The translations under genes were made by a program, and so were the position numbers. The notes below the pieces were generated by a model. It was given only the letters and a program-made list of their open reading frames with translations, did not search any database and had not been told where the DNA came from. A stretch of DNA of 64,000 nt from Stenotrophomonas maltophilia (GTDB taxonomy: Bacteria > Pseudomonadota > Gammaproteobacteria > Xanthomonadales > Xanthomonadaceae): assembly GCF_004684085.1 (NCBI RefSeq), contig NZ_SRHZ01000077.1, forward strand, positions 1 through 64,000. The letters run 5' to 3'. This document shows, in pieces, positions 61,300 to 64,000 of the stretch; position 1 is the stretch's first letter, and each line of letters begins with the position of its first letter.

Positions 61300-62577
61300 T
61301 CAATCCTTGACGATCTGCGGTGAACCCAGGCCCAGACCAGCGATGCGGCCGGCAAGTTCCGCGGCACTGGCATGGTCGCTGGCGGGAACGCGCAGGCGGA
61401 ACAGGGTGCGGCCACCGGCGGCGATGTCGCTGATGGTCGCGCCGACGATACCGGCAGCGTTGAGCTGGCCCATCGCACGGTTGGCATTGTCGCGGCTGGA
61501 GAAGCTGGCGACCTGCACCATCACCGCGCCCACCACCTGCTGCGACAGGCTGGGGGCGGCTGGCGTGGTCGATGCGCTGCGCACCGGTGCCGGCGCCACC
61601 GCGCGCGGAGTGGTGCTGGCCACGACAGCCGCAGCGGGCGCCGTGCTGCGCACCGGCGGCGCACTCGGCGGCAGGCTGCTGACCGCCACGTCCGGCAGGG
61701 TGCTGGCTACGCCCTGGGTAGTGGCCGGCTGGCCGCGCGCGGGCGCGCCATCGGCTGGCAGGCGCTTGACCAGGCGATCGATGTCGCTGTCGGCGACGGC
61801 AGCTGCGGCCGGTGCCGGGCGCGCACTCGCCACCGAGGTAGCAGCTGCCGCTTCGGCGGCACGACGCTCGCGGCGCGACGGCTTCTGCGCCATCAGGTTG
61901 CTTTCGCCCGGCTGCAGTGCGCGTACTTCCACGTTGCCGGTGCCGCGCTGGGTGATGCCCAGGCGCACGGCGGCGGCATAACTGAGATCTACCACGCGAC
62001 CGTCATGGAACGGACCACGGTCGTTGACGCGCACGATCACCGATTCGCCGTTGTCCAGGTTGGTCACGCGCGCGAAGCTGGGCAGCGGCAGCGTCTTGTG
62101 CGCAGCCGTGAACTGGTACATGTCGTAGACCTCTCGATTGGAGGTCAGGCGGCCATGGAACTTGGCGCCGTAGTACGACGCGGTGCCACGTTCGACATAG
62201 TTGCGGGTGTCGTCGAGCACTTTGTAGGACTTGCCCAGCACCACGTACGGCGTCTTGTTGCCGATCGCCGAGCGATCTTCCGCAGTCACTTCCGGCTCGG
62301 GGATGCAGGCCACGTTGGGAATGTAGTCTGGCGTACTGTCACGCACGCCCGGCTTGTACAGGCCGCCGGCGGTGTAGTTGCCGCGGGTATTCATGTCTTC
62401 CTTGGCTGCCGCATAGGGCGAACCTTCCGGGCAATGCGCCGGGCGTGAGCCACGGCCCTGCACCAGCGTACCGCTGCTCTTGCCGCCATGGCCGGCCGTG
62501 GCCGGCTTCTTCGGCGCGCTGCTGCAGGCAGCCAGCGCGAGGACGATCAAGCCTGGGACCAGCCATCTGATGTTCAT
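61300..62577 (-). CDS. rlpA: Septal ring lytic transglycosylase RlpA
   Basis: Outer-membrane lipoprotein that cleaves denuded peptidoglycan at the septum. The 425-aa product has a lipobox LALAACSS (Cys18) and a double-psi beta-barrel (about 140-220: GTASYYGAKFHGRLTSNREVYD, VRVNDRGPFHDGRVVDLS). A low-complexity Ala/Pro linker (about 260-345) and a C-terminal SPOR domain (about 350-425: VQVASFSSRDNANRAMGQL) follow. The insert between lipobox and barrel is longer than in E. coli. Its ATG overlaps the mltB TGA by 4 bases (ATGA). Confidence 0.93.
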   Translation of the reverse strand: MNIRWLVPGLIVLALAACSSAPKKPATAGHGGKSSGTLVQGRGSRPAHCPEGSPYAAAKEDMNTRGNYTAGGLYKPGVRDSTPDYIPNVACIPEPEVTAEDRSAIGNKTPYVVLGKSYKVLDDTRNYVERGTASYYGAKFHGRLTSNREVYDMYQFTAAHKTLPLPSFARVTNLDNGESVIVRVNDRGPFHDGRVVDLSYAAAVRLGITQRGTGNVEVRALQPGESNLMAQKPSRRERRAAEAAAATSVASARPAPAAAAVADSDIDRLVKRLPADGAPARGQPATTQGVASTLPDVAVSSLPPSAPPVRSTAPAAAVVASTTPRAVAPAPVRSASTTPAAPSLSQQVVGAVMVQVASFSSRDNANRAMGQLNAAGIVGATISDIAAGGRTLFRLRVPASDHASAAELAGRIAGLGLGSPQIVKD

Positions 62578-63719
62578 GCCGGGGGCAGCTCCTGTCCGGC
62601 AATGGCCTGGGACAGCTGGAACACGGCCATCGCGTACATCTTCGAGAGGTTGTAGCGGGTGATCGCGTAGTAGTTCTGGAAGCCCAGCCAATACTGCTTG
62701 CCGGTGCTGCCTTCAAGGGTGATCGGCGTGGCCGTGGCACCCGGCTGTACGGCGGCGCTGGGCTGGTAGCCGCGCTGTGCCAGGTCGGCCAGCGACCAGG
62801 TAGGCATCCACTCCGTCGGGTTGAATTCCTCGCGACCCGCAGCCAGCGTTGCCGGCACGGCCACCTGGCCACCACGCACCCAACCGCCCTTCTTCACGAA
62901 GTAATTGGCGATGGACGAGAACACGTCGTCATAGCTGGTGAACAGATCACGGCGGCCATCGCCATTGCCGTCCACGGCGTAATCCAGATAGCTGGACGGC
63001 ATGAACTGGCCCATGCCCATCGCACCGGCATAGCTGCCCTTGAGCGTGGTGATGTCCAGCTTCTCTTCGCGCCCCAGCTCGAACAGCTTGGCCAGTTCAT
63101 CGCGGAAGAACAGCTCGCGGCGCACTTCGCGTTCCAGCTTGGCCGGGTCGCCGCTGCGCGGGTAATAGAACGCCAGCGTGTACAGCGCATCGAGCACGCG
63201 ATGGCTGCCGGCATTCTTGCCGTAGCTGGTTTCCACGCCGATGATCGCCACGATCACTTCGGCCGGTACGCCGGTGCGCTGCTGCACGCGATCCAGTTCG
63301 GCGCGATGCTGGGCCAGGAACGCACGGCCGCCATCGATGCGTGCCTTGCTGATGAACATCGGCCGGTATTCGTTCCATGGCTTGACCCGTTCGGCCGGGC
63401 GCGACATGGCGGCGATGATCGGCTGGCGCACCTGCGCCTGGTCGAGCACGCTGCTGATCTGCTCCGGCTTCAGGCCGTAGCGCTTGGCGGTATCGGCAAT
63501 GAAGCGGGCCCGTGCGACCTCGAACGGCACTGGAGTGAGATCGACCGGCGGCGCGGTGGCAGCGGCGGCTTCAGGCGCGGCCTCAGCCGGGCCCTGCGCT
63601 TTGGCGGCAGGTTGGCGCGGCGTACTGCTGGCCTGGGGCGAAGACGGTGGGGACTTCGGCTGGGTCGCGCAGGCGACCAGGCCGAGGGTGAGCATGCAGG
63701 CCAGAGTGCGTCGAATCAT
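62574..63719 (-). CDS. mltB: Membrane-bound lytic murein transglycosylase B
   Basis: Peptidoglycan lytic transglycosylase anchored in the outer membrane. The 381-aa product has a lipobox LGLVACAT (Cys17), an Ala/Pro-rich spacer (20-60) and the catalytic Glu in IIGVETSYGKNAGS. Further MltB motifs are GSYAGAMGMGQFMPSSYLDYAVDGNGDGRRDLF and NYYAITRYNLSKMYAMAVFQLS. First gene of the operon with rlpA and dacC. Confidence 0.95.
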   Translation of the reverse strand: MIRRTLACMLTLGLVACATQPKSPPSSPQASSTPRQPAAKAQGPAEAAPEAAAATAPPVDLTPVPFEVARARFIADTAKRYGLKPEQISSVLDQAQVRQPIIAAMSRPAERVKPWNEYRPMFISKARIDGGRAFLAQHRAELDRVQQRTGVPAEVIVAIIGVETSYGKNAGSHRVLDALYTLAFYYPRSGDPAKLEREVRRELFFRDELAKLFELGREEKLDITTLKGSYAGAMGMGQFMPSSYLDYAVDGNGDGRRDLFTSYDDVFSSIANYFVKKGGWVRGGQVAVPATLAAGREEFNPTEWMPTWSLADLAQRGYQPSAAVQPGATATPITLEGSTGKQYWLGFQNYYAITRYNLSKMYAMAVFQLSQAIAGQELPPA

Positions 63720-63843
63720 CGTCGCAGGTTAGCAGGTCATGGATGAATTAAAACCCCTAACACCATGAATCACAACGATTTGCCTGCGAGCAGCGGGAAT
63801 TGTGAAGACGTCGTGATCCCACTTCCCCATTCAGATAGAGGCT

Positions 63844-63879
63844 GCCGGTTGCGTCCCCATCCCCGCAGACGCAACCGGC
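63844..63879. repeat. 12-bp inverted repeat at right edge
   Basis: GCCGGTTGCGTC and GACGCAACCGGC are perfect reverse complements around a 12-base loop. It lies in the 281-base region beyond mltB, in which no gene is recognised. It could be a terminator for a gene outside the window. Confidence 0.6.
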
Positions 63880-64000
63880 GACCGGATCCGGTCGGTACCT
63901 GCGCGGCTGCCGCTCCCCAGTGGCAGTACCCCGCGCTCCTTGTACCCGTTGGATCAGTACTGCTTCCCGCCCGGCGCCCCCTGCGCTGCATCGGTTGACG

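Noticed and set aside
63765-63998. 77-aa plus-strand ORF at the right edge
   Set aside because: No ribosome site, no domain and Arg/Pro-rich composition. An inverted repeat lies inside it.

Overview
The window is a GC-rich gammaproteobacterial chromosome segment. Gene content, tightly overlapping genes and dozens of short GTAG-type palindromes (SMAG-like REP elements) point to the Stenotrophomonas maltophilia group within Xanthomonadaceae. No rRNA, tRNA, insertion sequence, prophage or CRISPR array was found. Almost all of it looks like stable core or near-core chromosome.

Layout. 1-511: a repeat-rich, gene-free edge built as a large inverted repeat. 512-5628: a secreted MBL-fold hydrolase, then the engB / cytochrome c4 / dsbA / second dsbA-like lipoprotein / endonuclease-exonuclease-phosphatase block, for envelope redox and disulfide formation. 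5780-7773: a DMT exporter divergent from an Lrp/AsnC regulator, and an M23 peptidase. 7946-13061: two convergent TonB-dependent receptors, one siderophore-type with a possible Fur box. 13426-17363: a small secreted protein, an orphan ExbD, and a compact operon of nitrilase, an internally duplicated membrane protein of unknown family and asparaginase. 17617-20881: soluble lytic transglycosylase and CCA-adding enzyme. 20929-23896: small proteins, an S41 peptidase and an unknown protein behind a strongly structured leader. 24045-27071: a large autotransporter.

27552-39865 is the clearest functional unit: a complete GlcNAc/chitooligosaccharide locus. On the minus strand lies nagP-nagR-nagB-II-nagA-nagX. 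Divergent on the plus strand lies a sugar kinase, a TonB-dependent receptor and a GH20 hexosaminidase. The 376-base divergent region carries three LacI-type palindromes. Together the genes could take oligomers through the outer membrane, trim them to GlcNAc, import and phosphorylate it, deacetylate it and feed it to fructose-6-phosphate.

40085-49526: VanZ-like protein, MidA-type methyltransferase, pteridine reductase, folK, an Anbu proteasome-like peptidase, a three-gene histidine-kinase/response-regulator operon, a BON protein and a Gfo/Idh oxidoreductase. 49685-54868: a short-form 6-phosphogluconate dehydrogenase, two linked envelope proteins and tail-specific protease Prc. 55199-57204: ybeD-lipB-lipA for lipoate attachment and synthesis. 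57374-59798: a CsgG-like protein divergent from an LpxR-type lipid A deacylase. 59979-63719: a peptidoglycan operon mltB-rlpA-dacC.

No spectacular new defence or mobile system is visible. The best leads are the nitrilase/duplicated-permease/asparaginase operon, the pseudoknot-like leader at 23281-23423, the inverted-repeat structure at the left edge, the operator array of the nag locus, the stand-alone Anbu and the CsgG-like/LpxR pair.
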